NCBI GenBank assembly: GCA_021432635.1
Contig: MU270035.1
Location: 1-64,000 of the forward strand
DNA length: 64,000 bases
Reading direction: 5' to 3'
Source of the DNA: Thozetella sp. PMI_491
Lineage: Eukaryota > Ascomycota > Sordariomycetes > Chaetosphaeriales > Chaetosphaeriaceae
Below are positions 46,212 to 59,070 of this stretch, one piece after another (position 1 is the stretch's first letter; every line of letters begins with the position of its first letter). Position numbers and translations under genes: made by a program. Under the pieces are notes generated by a model, which had not been told where the DNA came from, did not search any database, and saw only the letters and a program-made list of their open reading frames with translations.

Positions 46212-47536
46212 CCTGGGCTGCTTTCGTTGAAGAATAGGCCGATATGGATCCTCTCGAGTGACGATGTCTACGATTGGGAGCTTTTGGACAAGAATGCTGA
46301 AAAGTCGGATTACCCGGGGTGTGCGGCTCGGCTTATATATACGGTGAATGCACTGACCGGGACTTCGGTCGTGTACTTGGGCATTTAGCCTCTAGCAAAA
46401 GCTACCCTGACTTTTTCCTCCCTACTTTAAAAGATAGCCGCGTGAACATTTCCTGGGTTGCATCCGACCAATGAACTTTTGATTGTGCTCGCTCCAGCAC
46501 GCAAGGGGCTTCAAGCGTACCAGACGAACGCCATCGTCAAAGCTACAACAATCTTGTCCACGTCGGAGACGTCATATCGCCACCGATCTCCATGCCAATT
46601 AAACGGAGCCCTCCCTTTGGTTCGTGTTCTCCTGAGGGCCTAGGTGGGCGACCCAAAGCATTCGCCAAGGTTGCTGGTTTGGGATGGAATGGAGGCGTCA
46701 CGGCCGACGAGTTCGGTTGTCGAGTTGCGTGTCCAGTAGCAGTTTTCAGCACGATGTCTCGGCTTGGGAGTGCTGAATACCTCACACAATCCGCGACAGG
46801 ATAGCGAAACCTAATAGGTAACTTCGTGACCATCTCCCTCCAAATGTTGTGAGCCACGAATGGATATCTTGGATTGACTAGTTCGGTATAAATTGGCCCT
46901 ATTAAACCTTGTTATATGAGGATTCAATTCGAAAGGCAAGAACTACCTCATCCCAATAGCTAGTCTAGTGAGTCAACACGTCAAATGGTAACCCATACTG
47001 AGTATGCAGCTCGCTGCAAGGCGTCGCCCTTTGCTTACCAACTGTCCGACCTGCAGAAAACATCTAGCACGTTTGCACATGTGTCGGAGCCTCCAGCAAG
47101 CCAGAGCCAGTGCAGATCGCACCGACTAGGCTAAGGGTGTTGCGGGCGTCGTGTCTAATGAGTAGACAATATGCCTTACTATGCATTTTTAAAAACGGTA
47201 AATTCCGACATTGACCATGGGTGCATATGCATACGTGCGGCCAAGGAAGCGCCTTGAGGCTCAAGACTGGCGCGGCATCCATTCGGTAGGAGGTGCGGAT
47301 TAGGCAGGTGTCGTAAGACGCCCCAGACTGGCAGCCTTACGCGATGGTCCCCACCGCAACCGCCGTTAGAGGATTGATAAACGGCTACCCGAGCGGCCTG
47401 CCCGGAACGTTTAACGTGTCCAGAACATTTGACGTGTGTAGAACACTCAACGGCTGTAGTAGCTAGCTTCTCGCAAAAAAAACCAAAAAAAACCCCCCGA
47501 CACATCTTGTTTGTTATTGAAGCGACGCGATTGATC
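46212..47536. other. Divergent intergenic region, nothing recognised
   Basis: About 1.3 kb between the divergent secreted protein and GNAT genes; an A-rich tract lies just before the GNAT start (about 47476-47494). Short frames are unsupported. Confidence 0.5.
46331..46342 (-). promoter_or_regulatory. TATA-like box of the cysteine-rich secreted protein gene
   Basis: On the minus strand it reads GTATATATAAGC, about 120 nt upstream of the ATG at 46211. Confidence 0.5.
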
Positions 47537-48373
47537 ATGGCAGAAATCGAGCCTTGTGCAGAGCTGCTGCCAAACACGCCGCTGCCGGATGGGGCCCCGC
47601 CCGTGCCAGAGCTAGGCAGCAACGAACAGCTGGAGGTCTACGGGGCTGGCGATGGGCGAGCGGTGGTCATTTGCAAAGAAACAGAGGACGAGTTGGTGAT
47701 CCGCCACCACTGGTCCAGCAACCAAGATGCCTCGCTTGCCCAGCAACTGCTCGTTGCCCTCCGACGCCATCATGGGGGCACCGGAAAGAGACTGATGCTC
47801 TCTCTCTTAGGCGACCAGACCGCCCTATTTGGCGCCATTCCTGAAAACGCGCCCGGTGGGCAGATTATGGTCAAGCCCGTCGACAGCGGGGTCGTGATCC
47901 CCGCCGACGTCACGTACCGACCCATGGATACCTCCGAGGCGCAGTTGTTCGTGGCAGAGTGTCGAAGTGGATTTCCCCACCATATGCGGGAGAACCGGCC
48001 CAGCTTGACAATGGAAAAGGCCGAGGAGATGACCGCGAAGGCGTTTGAGATGGCCCAGCCCCAGGGACTCGAAAGCCCTGGACATTCGTACCTCATTGTC
48101 GAGACGGCCTCGGGCAGAGAGGTGGTCGCGCATCTGTGGATATTTTTCAACGAGGAGAAGAAGGAATCATTCTGTTACTACATACTAGTTAACCCCGAGA
48201 GCCGTAGAAAGGGCTATGGAGCGAAGACCTTGGCAGCATGGGAGCATTACGCCTCCAAGCAAGGCGCACAGTCACTCCGGCTCAACGTGTTCCGCAAAAA
48301 TGCAGCTGCTAGGGCTTTGTATCATAAAGGAGGCTTTAAGATCACGGAAGGGTCTTTTACTGTTGGGGAGTAA
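47537..48373 (+). CDS. GNAT-family N-acetyltransferase
   Basis: An intronless 278-residue protein. The first 120 residues form an N-terminal domain of unknown role. The GNAT fold occupies about 125-275: strand 4/motif A YYILVNPESRRKGYGAKTL with the acetyl-CoA-binding RRKGYG (223-228), and motif B RLNVFRKNAAARALYHKGGF. It transfers an acetyl group from acetyl-CoA to an unknown amine. The ATG at 47537 was preferred over an in-frame ATG at 47429, which would include an A-rich promoter-like stretch. Confidence 0.85.
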   Translation: MAEIEPCAELLPNTPLPDGAPPVPELGSNEQLEVYGAGDGRAVVICKETEDELVIRHHWSSNQDASLAQQLLVALRRHHGGTGKRLMLSLLGDQTALFGAIPENAPGGQIMVKPVDSGVVIPADVTYRPMDTSEAQLFVAECRSGFPHHMRENRPSLTMEKAEEMTAKAFEMAQPQGLESPGHSYLIVETASGREVVAHLWIFFNEEKKESFCYYILVNPESRRKGYGAKTLAAWEHYASKQGAQSLRLNVFRKNAAARALYHKGGFKITEGSFTVGE

Positions 48374-50456
48374 CCAGAAGCATTAACCCTGTTATACAGA
48401 ATATTGAAGCGCTCATGCTGTCGCTTTCTCTTTATTCAAGTCGCACATAGTCTCTTGCTATATTATCTACCCAAAACATGGGCTATATAATGAACTAAAG
48501 GGAAGGGCCACATGAATGTGCCGCATCTACAAGACTACAGCGAGCAGTCTTATCAGACTCTCTTGCTGCTTTGCTGTGCCGCGGCACGAGACTACGAGTC
48601 GAACGCGAATGCATAAAGCACGGTTCTTTCCGATCTTAGACGAAAACGCGACGCTGATAGAATAGAGCAACCCTGCGATCGAGGGTACGGACTTGTTCAT
48701 GTATACTTCAACAGCCTCTCTATATTTGGTGGGAGTTCTGCAGCCAAGCTATATGTAGGCACCCCGAGAATAAGGTGAAATCTCAGACCTGAATGCTGAT
48801 TCAAGCAGCCTAGGTGCCAAAAGTGGTCCTATCAAGCGCTCCATACTCCCATACATACAACTCGTCATCCCTTGCTTAGCGATTAGCGGTTCGTGGAGCG
48901 CAATCGCATGACAAGAACCGCATCCGAAATTAGTAGCCCCCACGCTGATGCAGGCCACTGCGGGCCTCTCCAGCCTTCGGACGAGGCGCCAATTGGGTCA
49001 GTCGATCGCTGACGGGGGTTGTCTGCCACACGGACAGGGGTTTGGCTCGCTACAAGCGCCTCCACGGCGGTCACGACGGGACGGCTGATCTCCCGTACTT
49101 GTTGCGTTGCACGCGGGCTTGGGCGGCGTGGTGCAAGTCAGCAGGAAAGAGGTATTGTCCCGTCTTGGGGATGTCTGCGTGCATGTGCATCAGGCAGGCG
49201 ACCTTTTATCAGTTCCCGTCACAGAGCTTTGCTGCCGAATACGACAGTGAAGAGGACCTGGCACGGCCGTCACAATGCAGTTGGACCACGATGAACCAGG
49301 GGTTGATTCAGCTCAAGATGACTAAAAGGCACTTAGAATAGATCTATTTAGGCGATACCTCAAGTCCTATGTCGTTCGGTTTTGCAAGAGCTGCTCCAAT
49401 ACGGCATCCACCGCCGGCAACTCGCTAACACATGTGTGCGTTCTAGTCGGGCCCTTTGTCCCTGGGCTAGCCGACCACCTCCGGAGGCACCCCGCTGCCG
49501 AGACTCTGCTGCCCAGACGGACTGTTCCGGAGCTCTCTCGGCCTTATACCTCTGCATCAGGTCTCAAACGTGTGTCTTGCACCACGAGCGGTCTGGCCGC
49601 GTATATCTAGAGGTAAACATGCGTATAGGCACTGTAGAACATGGCCCATGGATGCCAGACGTGGAAATCCGGCAGGGCTGTGAGACACGTATCATGAACA
49701 TGGGTGGGCGGAAAGCCTATTCGGCACTGGCGTATAGGTCACGGAACGACGCTCCATGCGAACGATACGGTCCAGCTTGATCAAGGCACATGCGCATCCA
49801 CCCCAAGGTTGCCATGCCGAGAATGCCACTACTGTTCGAATTGCATGTCGTAAATCAATCACAGCACCGGAGGCTTGCGCTTGCTGTAGATAGATACCTT
49901 GCCAAACTCAGCTCTTGGGGCTACAAGGTCAGCATCTCAGCTTCCCGAGGAGATGTTTCCATTTCGGCCACTGATAGTTTGCTCCATCAGCCTAGGCTAG
50001 GAACCTTTGTATTCGGATGAGTAAGTGCCTCGCCAGGCTGCCATCTGCTGTAAGGCGCCGATGGCCTCAGGTGTACGGATTACACGGGGTTCGCACGTAT
50101 GTTATCCACATTACAAGACGACGCTTCGCCTGTGATTCGCCTCGCTGTAGTCCTGGTGCATGATGATCGCTCCCACCTCGCAGGCAAAAGTTGGGGTTGG
50201 CCAGGGAGCCCCCATTTTCGCCCTAATCGTGACCCATTTGCCGATGGTCCGGGCGACAACCCGGGGGCGATGCCGAATTCGCCGCCACCGATTGAATCCC
50301 GGATTTCGCGGCGCACGCCGCCATTGGATTCACACTGCATCTCCATGCCCCAGGTTAGCAATACAACGCAGGTTGGTAGCGCTCGTGTTACTGAAGAGAT
50401 TGTTTCACCACCAGAGTCTGTGTCGGATGGGGCGCTAACGAGGGGCCTATGTCAAG
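48374..50456. other. Long intergenic region, nothing recognised
   Basis: About 2.1 kb without a supportable gene. Several frames of 60-130 codons on both strands (for example 49382-49780) lack recognisable motifs and could be decayed sequence. I see no terminal repeats or transposase motifs. Confidence 0.5.
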
Positions 50457-52064
50457 ATGGAACAAGCAGTTGGCGGGCCCTCGGCAAACACCCGTAGCCG
50501 GTCGGGTCGCACAAGACAGCCGCCACGGCCTGGCCACAGCTCCGATAGCCAAGAGGACACCCCGTCCTGCCAACCTGCGGATGCGAGCGAAGCATCTGAA
50601 CGGTCTAGGCGCAAGCCTGGCAAGGGGCCTGCAGACACAGTCCGCAACATGCGGGCGGCCCGCGCGGAGAACTCGCGGCGGGCCGGCCGCAAGAATGCAT
50701 GGTCGCAGCAGGTGGTGGTCTTCGCGGCAAGACCGCCGAGTCTATTTGCTGATGTGAACTTGCCCCATTTCATTCAATTCGCCGAGGGCACGCAGCCATA
50801 TATGAGGGAGTTGGTCCATAACCGTGGGTCAGCCTTCTCGGCCCCCATATAGGCCTCAACCTGGCCGCACCCAACGCCGTTCTGACAACCGTGGTTTTTT
50901 AGACTTCGTCCTCGTTGAAGTCGAGCAGTACCCCGTCATCTGCCGACCGGACCAGGAGACCCAGGCCAACGCGAGTAGCTGGATCATCAGCCGGATCGCC
51001 GTCGACCCGCTGGTCCTGCACTGCATCATGTTCGCCACCAAGACCTTCATCGAGTATAAGCGGACGCGCAACCCGTCCCGTAGCGTCGACGAGACAACAC
51101 GAGTGCATCTTGTCAAGACACTCCGGCTGCTGCAGGCGGAGCTGACCGAGCGAGACAAGCCGACGTCCGAGGCAACCATCCTGGCTATCATCTATCTCAG
51201 CATCGTCGCCTCCTGTGTTGGAGATGCCGCGGCCGCTCGCCACCACGCCGAAGGACTGAGCAAGATCATTGATTTGATCGGAGGCGCAGACAAGCTCGGC
51301 CCCCTCTGCATAAAAGCATATCGGTACCATCCACACCCCCTGGCCGCTCGCTCCCCCCGCCTTCGATTTGTCTAATCTCTTGAGGTTATAGTGCCGATAT
51401 TGGGGCTTCATTGGCCTGCGGCTCGAAACCGCTTCTCTCCATGCCAGGACTGACTTGGGAGAGGCACTTGCCCGAGCCCGTTACCCTAGCCGACGACCTT
51501 GGCTTGAAGGCGCTTCTGTCTTATTTCGACAGCAAGCTCGTGAATGCCTGGGCTGATCTTCGATCCGTCTGCAGCACCGCCAATCGCCTGCGCGCCGGAG
51601 ACGAGTCGACCAAGTACAACCTGAACGTTTACCACAGCATCATGCTTCCCATCATGTACCGGCTGCTCCGCCTCCAGTTTATGGCCGGAACCCCGGACGA
51701 AGCGCTGCGGCTTGCTCTCGTTGTCTTTACCGCGTCAGTTTATCTGCAGTTCCGCGGCCATCTCTGCCGTTTCGATTACATGGCCGAGAGCCTGCAGGTG
51801 GCGTTGGACCAGCTGCCGTCTCGCAGGGGGGGACAAAAATCCATGCAGAAGCTGGTCTTGTGGATGTACTACATGTCAGCGATCGCCTACGGGCTCGACA
51901 AGGAGAAGCCGCAGACGCTCCTGGCTTGCGTTAAAGCCCGGACTGTCGACATCGAAATGGCGTCTTGGGGGGAGCTGCGGGACACCTTCAAGGGTCTCCT
52001 GTGGATTGACTCGATCCACGATGATGTCGGGAAACATGTTTACGAGGTTGTGGAGAAGCTGTGA
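50457..52064 (+). CDS. Fungal-specific transcription-factor-like protein without zinc cluster
   Basis: Three exons (50457-50823, 50903-51323, 51392-52064; introns 79 and 68 nt) give 486 residues. The first 90 residues are rich in Ser, Arg and Pro and look disordered. From about residue 110 the protein resembles the regulatory middle-homology part of fungal Zn2Cys6 activators (DUF3468-like): TKTFIEYKRTRNPS, EATILAIIYLSIVASCVGD, HAEGLSKIIDLIGG and AYRADIGASLACGSKPLL across the second intron. No CX2CX6C zinc cluster is encoded in the visible exons or in about 400 bp upstream that I read for it. It may be a regulator acting through partners, or may have lost its DNA-binding domain. Confidence 0.72.
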
Positions 52065-53757
52065 TGCTATGTCTTTCTCTTCGTCCGCCTAGTAGTGTGT
52101 ACAAGACCGAATATGGAAGCGAGGTTGAAGGAGAAGAGAGGTAGGAGGACAACACTATGTCGGAGGGCCATCGCCTCGGTCGCAATCGTTCCCAATACCA
52201 GTGGCCTATGGGCCAAGTAATAATAAGCGCACCACGATTTATTACTACGCAAAACTGCACGAGGCCGTCTCCTATATATATTATTTGACGTCTCCTTGGC
52301 CAAGCTTTTACTACGGCAGGGGCTTGCTGTCAGCACGTTCGTTTCAAGCCTCCAGCGGGTGGCCCTCCATTCATCCTTTGGCGAAGAGCTCTTCCATGGG
52401 CGAGGGGTGGCGGGGTGCTAGGGAGATATTTGCGGTGGAGTCTTCCTAACCGACCGGAACTCCGGAGGGGCCCGCGATCCCGAGATGACAAACTGCCGTC
52501 AAGGAACAAGGATTGACGATACTAGTATCCGCTTTTGGGCATCGATTGTATCGTAATTGCCGCGATGGGGAGGCCACATCTGTATCGTCTTCGTGAATTT
52601 ACATTACAGTATGGATGAGATACCGTTGGCGGGAGTTGTCAAAGTTTTCCATAGGATAGCCAGGTAAATGGACTACTTGCTGAAGATAGCATTAGATATA
52701 ACGAGGCCTTCATGGCTTTTGGAGCAACAGGACCGTGAGCTATAATTGGGGTCTCTTATCGGAAAAGTATAATTATTATAGTTCGTCGGATACCTCTTCA
52801 TGGGGGTTAGGTCTCAACTAGGTATCCACTCAATGCCTTGCCTGGCGTCAGGATGGCTGTAAGTCTTGACACAGCTGATCTAGCTTGTGCCACAGTAGCT
52901 TGATCACCTGGGTGTTGGCTGTTGGTCTTGTGGCAAAGCATGGGATTCTTGGGGGGCGGGTCTTCAGGACGCAGCCCCTACTACTGTGTGCATGGCACCC
53001 TGGAACCAACACTTGACAGGGTACCGAAGCGATCATAGCGCTTGCTTGGGCAGCTGGGCTTGGCTTGCCGGCGACCGCGCTTGTGGGCTTGCTCCGCAGA
53101 GCACACGTTTTGAAGGTGAGGGGTGCAGTTCGGGGCGTTGCCCAATCGAGGCCCACCTCCCGGGGGTTTACTGGCGATAAAATGAACAATTGACCGGGGC
53201 TTGCGTCTCTTCCTGGGCGGTGCTTTAGCGGATGTGATGAGCTACAGACCAACGGCGCCAAAGCGAGAGTAGCTCCAATCACCCATTTGCTTGCTAACTT
53301 CGCTTCCGTACGGTCGGGACCAATGGTGGCGATGTTCGGTTGGTGGCGGGCGGGGTCATGCAGATAAGTTGCGTGCGGTCGGTGTCTGCTGACTGTACGA
53401 ACCGAACACGCCGCCGTTACATGCCCTCCCTCGCTCTCGCTAACTTTTTTCTCCTTCCGCTCCCACCTTCCTCTCTCAAGCTGTCGCAGACCCGGTAGTT
53501 CTTATTTTCGTCTAGTCAATTGCTAGCTCCACGGGCAAGCGAACCCTGGAGACAAAAGTCGCCTTCTCTGCTTCCTGGGCCCTTGCAACCGACTGCCGCT
53601 GGGTAGGTCGCTCTGCGACTCGAGCCGCCCGACCAGCAATGCAACCTTAAGTCCCCGGCTCCTCCGATGGATTGACTGGGAGTGGCGCAAAAACACAATC
53701 GCGTCTCCAGATGCAGAAGGGGCCAGAACGTCCGCATTTGAAAAGCGCGAGGTCGCC
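52065..53757. other. Intergenic, nothing recognised
   Basis: About 1.7 kb between two co-directional genes. The last 300 bp are pyrimidine-rich and probably promoter and leader of the next gene. A minus-strand frame at 52848-53282 has no recognisable motif. Confidence 0.5.
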
Positions 53758-56700
53758 ATGATGGCTGCGCTCCAGAGCCAACGCGCTTCTCTCGACGTTG
53801 AGCGCCTCCGGGTCCAGAACAAGTATAAAGATGTCAAAAAAGATCGCGCTCGCGGGTTGCGAAGGAATCTTGAAACGCGTATGCCTGAAGCCTCTGCGCG
53901 GCCCTTATCGCCCCCCGACGAAGTCGCCGCCACACGAGCTTCGCCGAGACGGAAACAGCTGAAACGCCGCGCCTCAGCTGATCTGAATGTGGTAAGTAAC
54001 TCTGACAACGGCAGCATTGTTCTCGCCGTTGACGCGCAAAAGGAGAATGGATGGACCCAAGATATTCCGCAAAGAAAAAAGCTCAGGAGACGAACAGCGG
54101 TCAACCCAGGCCCCGATGACCGCGGTGAGCCAACTCAGTGGAAACACCAGCAGCGGCAGAGATTTCACGGCATCAGCAGCCCTGTAGTGGGTAACTTATA
54201 CCGAGTTTACTGGGAGCCGTCAGCAAGATGGTTTGTGGCACTGCTACTACCAACTGGCAGTTTCGACAGCGTAGGCCTGTCAGGAGGCATTTCCGAGACC
54301 AGTCTCGCAAAGTGCATACCGGACTGCTACCGCTCGCAAGGTAAAAGAATTATTGATTGGAACAAGGGGTTCAAAGAAGGCGAGACGAAGACAACTGAAC
54401 GCGAGTTCCCATTTATGCTTTTCGACAACGTTATGAACATGTTAGAGCGAGAAAAGGGCGAAATCCCCAATGGAGCTCGGTTCGTCTGGATTGAAGCACA
54501 ATTTGTCCGACCTTTCAACTCGGGCGACCCGACGTGCAGGCGCACTCTGGGCTATAACTTTTCACAACTCTTTTACACCCGGCCAGGAGAGAGGCCGGAC
54601 CAACCAGATTCACATTGGCCCACGCCGGCTAGCGACAAGAGCGATAGTGGTTCGTAAATTTCACTCATTGGTGTATTGAGCCCACACTAACAACGCAAAC
54701 CAAGAAAACGATAGCTCTGACGATGATATCCCTTATACAAGACGAAATCATCGGCCGAATGCAGCGCTGGAGGTATCTCCTTCTGATAGTGATGATGCCG
54801 AAGAAGCGATCTGGGTAGCACCTGACGGCACGTATGACGAGCCCATGTCCGACCCCGTTTCCAGCATTAGTCAAGGTGAAGAGACGATTGGTGGCAACAG
54901 TGAAGTGGTTTTGGAAGACGACTCTGTGGGTCAAGATGACCAGAGCCTAGGCGACCAGGACCAGGACCAAGATGCCTCTTTTATACCAAGCTCGCCTGTT
55001 CCAGAACCAGTTAACGTTTCCAGATCTCCTGCACCTACCGAGATACCCTTACGAAACCCTCCAGAGATAGGTACTGCTTCTCCTCAAATCAACGCTGGTT
55101 CTCCTCAAATACACGCCGCATCTCCTCAAATTAGAGCTGCATCTCCTCAAATTAGCGCGGCTTCTCATGTAAACACTGCTGTAAATACCTTACCCACACT
55201 GGAGCACGAAACGACGACGTGTAGCCCGGAACATGGGGAGCTGGACGTCCAGGAGAGCCACATGTCTTTGGACGAATTCCTATTGTGGCTGGCACGGCCA
55301 ACCACCAAACCACTCGCCGGTTTTCCGCTCAAAGATTTACCGGTAGCAGAGGTGCAGCAAGATGGCTCACCGCATCCTATTAACCGCCGTGCAGTAGAAG
55401 TGGGATCGAACGAAGATGCACAATCACCAAAAATATTGGAAACGTTTGAAAGCTCTATCGCCCAGGCTCGATCACTGGCACAGCCTCCCACTCGACCACG
55501 TCGGAAGCTCCCCAGCCATCGGCCAGTCGCACATACGAGGACGGAACCAGCACCTCAACCTCCACCGCCACATTTGCATACACCCATGGCTGCTTCTGTG
55601 AAAGAGACAACGGTGGCCGTTCAAATCTCTAGTGACACAAATGACCATGCTGCAGCTCGAAACGCTGAGGTCACCCAGTTCGCTCGCGAAGCATCGAGTA
55701 TATTGCTGCAGGCTCAGCAGCCTCTCCAAGTGAGACATTCGCCAGCAACCTCAATCCCCCAAAAGGCGAATCCAGGGCATTTTCCAGAACACCCCTCTTC
55801 CCACTCTAGTTTACGTCCCTCACCCAACAACCAACCGAATTTAAACCTCAATACAGAGACTCATGAAACGAGACCTACAATACAGACTCCTTTACAGAAC
55901 TTGCCACCGCTCCCTCATTGCCCTTTACCTGCAGGCCCCGCCCCCATGAATACTTCGAGGATACTGGAAGAACCTCAAGGAATATCCGGAGATCCTTCAG
56001 ATACCCGCGGAAACCCTTTGAGGATACCTGACGGACCTCAAATGACATTCGGGGACACTGCAGGCACACGGAGAAACCCCTTGGTGATACCCGAAGACCC
56101 TCACAATGGAGACCTCTCAAGAACACGTGGAAACCCTTTGGTGATACCCGGAGACCTTCAAAGAGCATCTGGAGTTCCCTCGAGCACAACGGAGAACTTT
56201 TTAAGGGTTCGCGCCGGCCAAGCACAGCCGCCATCAGTACCAGCAGTTCCCCACACCGCTTCTCCTAACCCTACGTTGTCGAAAGGACCAGGACCGATAT
56301 ATTTGCCACAGCCAACTGGTGCAGTGCCGGCAGAGATGCCACAACAAGCTGGTGGACCGGCGGAGTCTCAATTGTCATCGAACGGAGCGAGGTTTCCCAC
56401 TAATGGAGCCAACATAAACAATGCTACTCCCTCTTCGAGGACACAGCCGCATCCAACAACCATTGCCTATTCGACGCCTGCACAAGCCCCTGCAACATAC
56501 CCTCGACCTGCCGTGCCACACGTGATTACTCCTCCCGCTTTTCCACCGATGAGGATTTCCAAAGGCCAGGAGATTTCAACTCCAACAGGAACAGAGTACT
56601 ACGCCCAGCTTCGTCTAGGAAACTATGACCAGACCTATAATAGGACGGATGCCTTCTCAATAGCCGCCGTCCTCCACAAGCATCCAAAGGCTGCTCCTGC

Positions 56701-57737
56701 TAATTTTTGGCAAGCAGCAGAACGACCGCTCTATCCGCCGCCCTCCCTTGTTGTCACCTCAGCTCCCACAGGGCGGTACCGCCCAGAAACTAGTGGACCA
56801 CGCAACGCCAACGCGCCTGCAACGATGCCGGTATCGCTGCGACAGCCGAACCACAGCAGCATCAACCAAGCACTTACTCACGTTCCACCCGGCCCAACCG
56901 TAACTCTCCCTCGTGGCCAAGCATCTACGGTCCCAGCGACGCCACCGGGGTACACCAGTGGTATCGCCCTCAACCAAGGTCCAGGGTTTATTCAGCCTAA
57001 TTCGCTCCACACTTCCTTTCCCAGCCAAGTGACGGGAGTACAGGTGGTACCGGCGGGGCATTCGGGCCACAACAGTATTAGCCAGGTTCCTCGTTACGCT
57101 GCAACTAGGTCACCAGAATCCCCGGTGCCCGGCAATGTGCCTACAACAGTCGCAGTACAAGCAGCATGGCCAGGACACTTGGTTCACAACAACGCTAACT
57201 AATGTCCTCTTTACGTTGCGTCCATATCACCTAAACCACGCGCCTACAGCAATATATCTATCATTGCTGCTGCACGGCTGGAGATTCCTGGCCACTTGGA
57301 CCATTGCAACACTAACCATGCTCCTCATTATGCCACACCCATCCAATCTGAAGCCGCCGCCTGTAGCAACATATCCGCACCAACAACGGCACCACCGGAC
57401 CATCCAAATTATAGCAATACTAGCCAAGCTCCTGCTCCTGCTCCTGCTCCACCGGTTTCGAGTACACCAGTTCCGCGCGACCAGGTGCCAGCAACGTCCG
57501 TCCCATTCGTTTCTATGTGACGGCTCTCGACCTGTCCTAATCATGTTTTACAGAGTTTACAAAGGTCCTAAATTCCACAAAGATCCGGAGACCGACCTCT
57601 GGGGGGGCCGCTACAGGTGCCCTAGGTGCAAGCGCACGGTCAATCGATGGCGAATCATAGAGAGGCATATGGAAACCGCCCACTTGTTGCAGCAACCTCC
57701 GGTAGAAAAGGATGACTTCGTTTTTCTCCTGCATTAA
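53758..57737 (+). CDS. Large disordered repeat-rich protein; in-frame TAA separates it from a C2H2 finger
   Basis: Exon 1 (53758-54649) and exon 2 (from 54705, intron 55 nt) join in frame. The N-terminus is basic. Residues about 140-260 form a compact domain, LYRVYWEPSARWFVALLLP to REFPFMLFD, possibly Tudor-like (inference). Then more than 750 residues are Pro/Ser/Thr/Gln-rich and disordered, with 21-nt and about 60-nt coding repeats. A TAA at 57200-57202 would end the protein at 1129 residues. The same frame then stays open for about 105 codons of similar composition and can splice (donor near 57460 or 57497, acceptor at about 57533) into an exon with a C2H2 finger, YRCPRCKRTVNRWRIIERHMETAH-like in spacing C-x2-C-x12-H-x4-H, ending at 57737. 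Either an intron removes the TAA, or this is a nonsense allele, or two separate genes exist. Confidence 0.6.
55079..55162 (+). repeat. Coding tandem repeat, four 21-bp units
   Basis: Four consecutive 21-bp units starting TCTCCTCAAAT encode SPQI-x-A-(A/G) heptads. Units differ at a few positions, mainly third positions, so the array is old enough to have diverged while keeping frame. Confidence 0.85.
55957..56211 (+). repeat. Coding tandem repeat, about 20-23-residue units
   Basis: About three and a half units encode the pattern GD-(P/T/L)-x2-TR-x-NPL-x-IP, for example SDTRGNPLRIP, AGTRRNPLVIP and SRTRGNPLVIP. The repeats lie in the disordered part of the protein. Confidence 0.8.
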
Positions 57738-59070
57738 CTGCATTTGAAGTCTGATATCAGAAGGCCTGCAACAGAGGACGGACGAACAGGTCGCAGGACG
57801 GTCTAGGAGCCAGGCTTGAGCGGACGTGCATGAATCGCCCTCGCTTTACTTGTCCTATCTACGGTTTCCATTGCTTACGTCGAATTATGCTCGCATGTCT
57901 AGCCTCGTGGCATCATACCCCGTTACAGCACTGCATATGCACCACGGCTCTAGTCCGGGGGGCGGGCTATGCCGTTGGCGGCACTCTGGGACCTGCAGAT
58001 ACTTAGCATCCGTAACCCGGCAGCTCCTACTCCGAGACCGACTCGGACCTCAAGCCGAGGGATACCGGCGGCCTTGCAGTGGGCGCTTACGGAACCCGCT
58101 ACTGCATGCGGCGGGCTGTGTGTTGTTTATCGGCAACCTCCCTGGAGATGGAGGGTGTAGGAGAGAAGCTAGAGGCTGGAAAAGCAAAGGTCTCAAGATA
58201 TGGGGTGCACATACTAAGCATGCACAGGGAAGGGTGCAGTTGTCTACGAGTGGTGGGCCAACACTATTTGCAGCTAGCGCACTAGCAGTCATGGCGGTCA
58301 TGGCAAGTTCTATGTAGCCGTGTGATGATGGTCGTTTCACGCTGCCCAGCCAGCGGGGGTTGGGAATCATGAAAAGCGACTCAGTGTACAAAAAGAAGAA
58401 GAAAAAGTAGGACTGCAATCCAAACCCTCCGTGACTAGGATCTGCGAAACCCGCGCCGTGAATCCGAACTGGCATGGGCAAAAGATATTTAGCAGAAACA
58501 AGTTACTTTCCCCTGGAGGGGTTCTTCTTTCGGCTATATCCCTATCATATACCCTACCTCAACTTGTTTGGATGTGGCCAGCAACGAGGCAGGGCAAGGC
58601 AAGGCATCCGGTCGTCTGGGTGGGGTCGGCTATTGCACTGTACCTTGCTTCCCCGCCAGGCCATTGCATTCAATGCGGTGTCACCGCCGGGGTTCCAGCG
58701 ACCGGGAAGCCCATCTCGCAACGGCTATTATCCCTGCTACGGTAGCAGAGCCAAGATGCTCGAGTGACACGAACGGCCCGGGAACCTGGTGTTCCCCGCA
58801 TTCTACCGGACATCCAGGGCGGGTCCAGAGGAGGGGCTGCCCTTCGGGTAGCCAAGTCGGCTTCTAGCAGCCGCGGCATCGTGACCGCGCGGCAGATCGA
58901 GGCTCTAGCTAGGTATTTAAATATGTTCGCATGGAACGACGAACGATGCACTTTCTCGTAGTGCGCCGCCCTTGTCTCTAACGCGTCTGTAACTCGTCTG
59001 AGCATTGGATTGCTTTCCCTACGTCAAGACCCAGTATAAGATTTGGGTCGGACTCTTTCCAATTTCAGCC
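57738..59070. other. Intergenic, nothing recognised
   Basis: About 1.3 kb. Several frames on both strands (for example 57826-58317) lack motifs. GC-rich in parts but with no recognisable coding signal. Confidence 0.5.

Noticed and set aside
50457-50850. A zinc cluster in the basic first exon of the transcription-factor-like gene
   Set aside because: The exon has only one cysteine before the regulatory region, so no Zn2Cys6 motif is possible.
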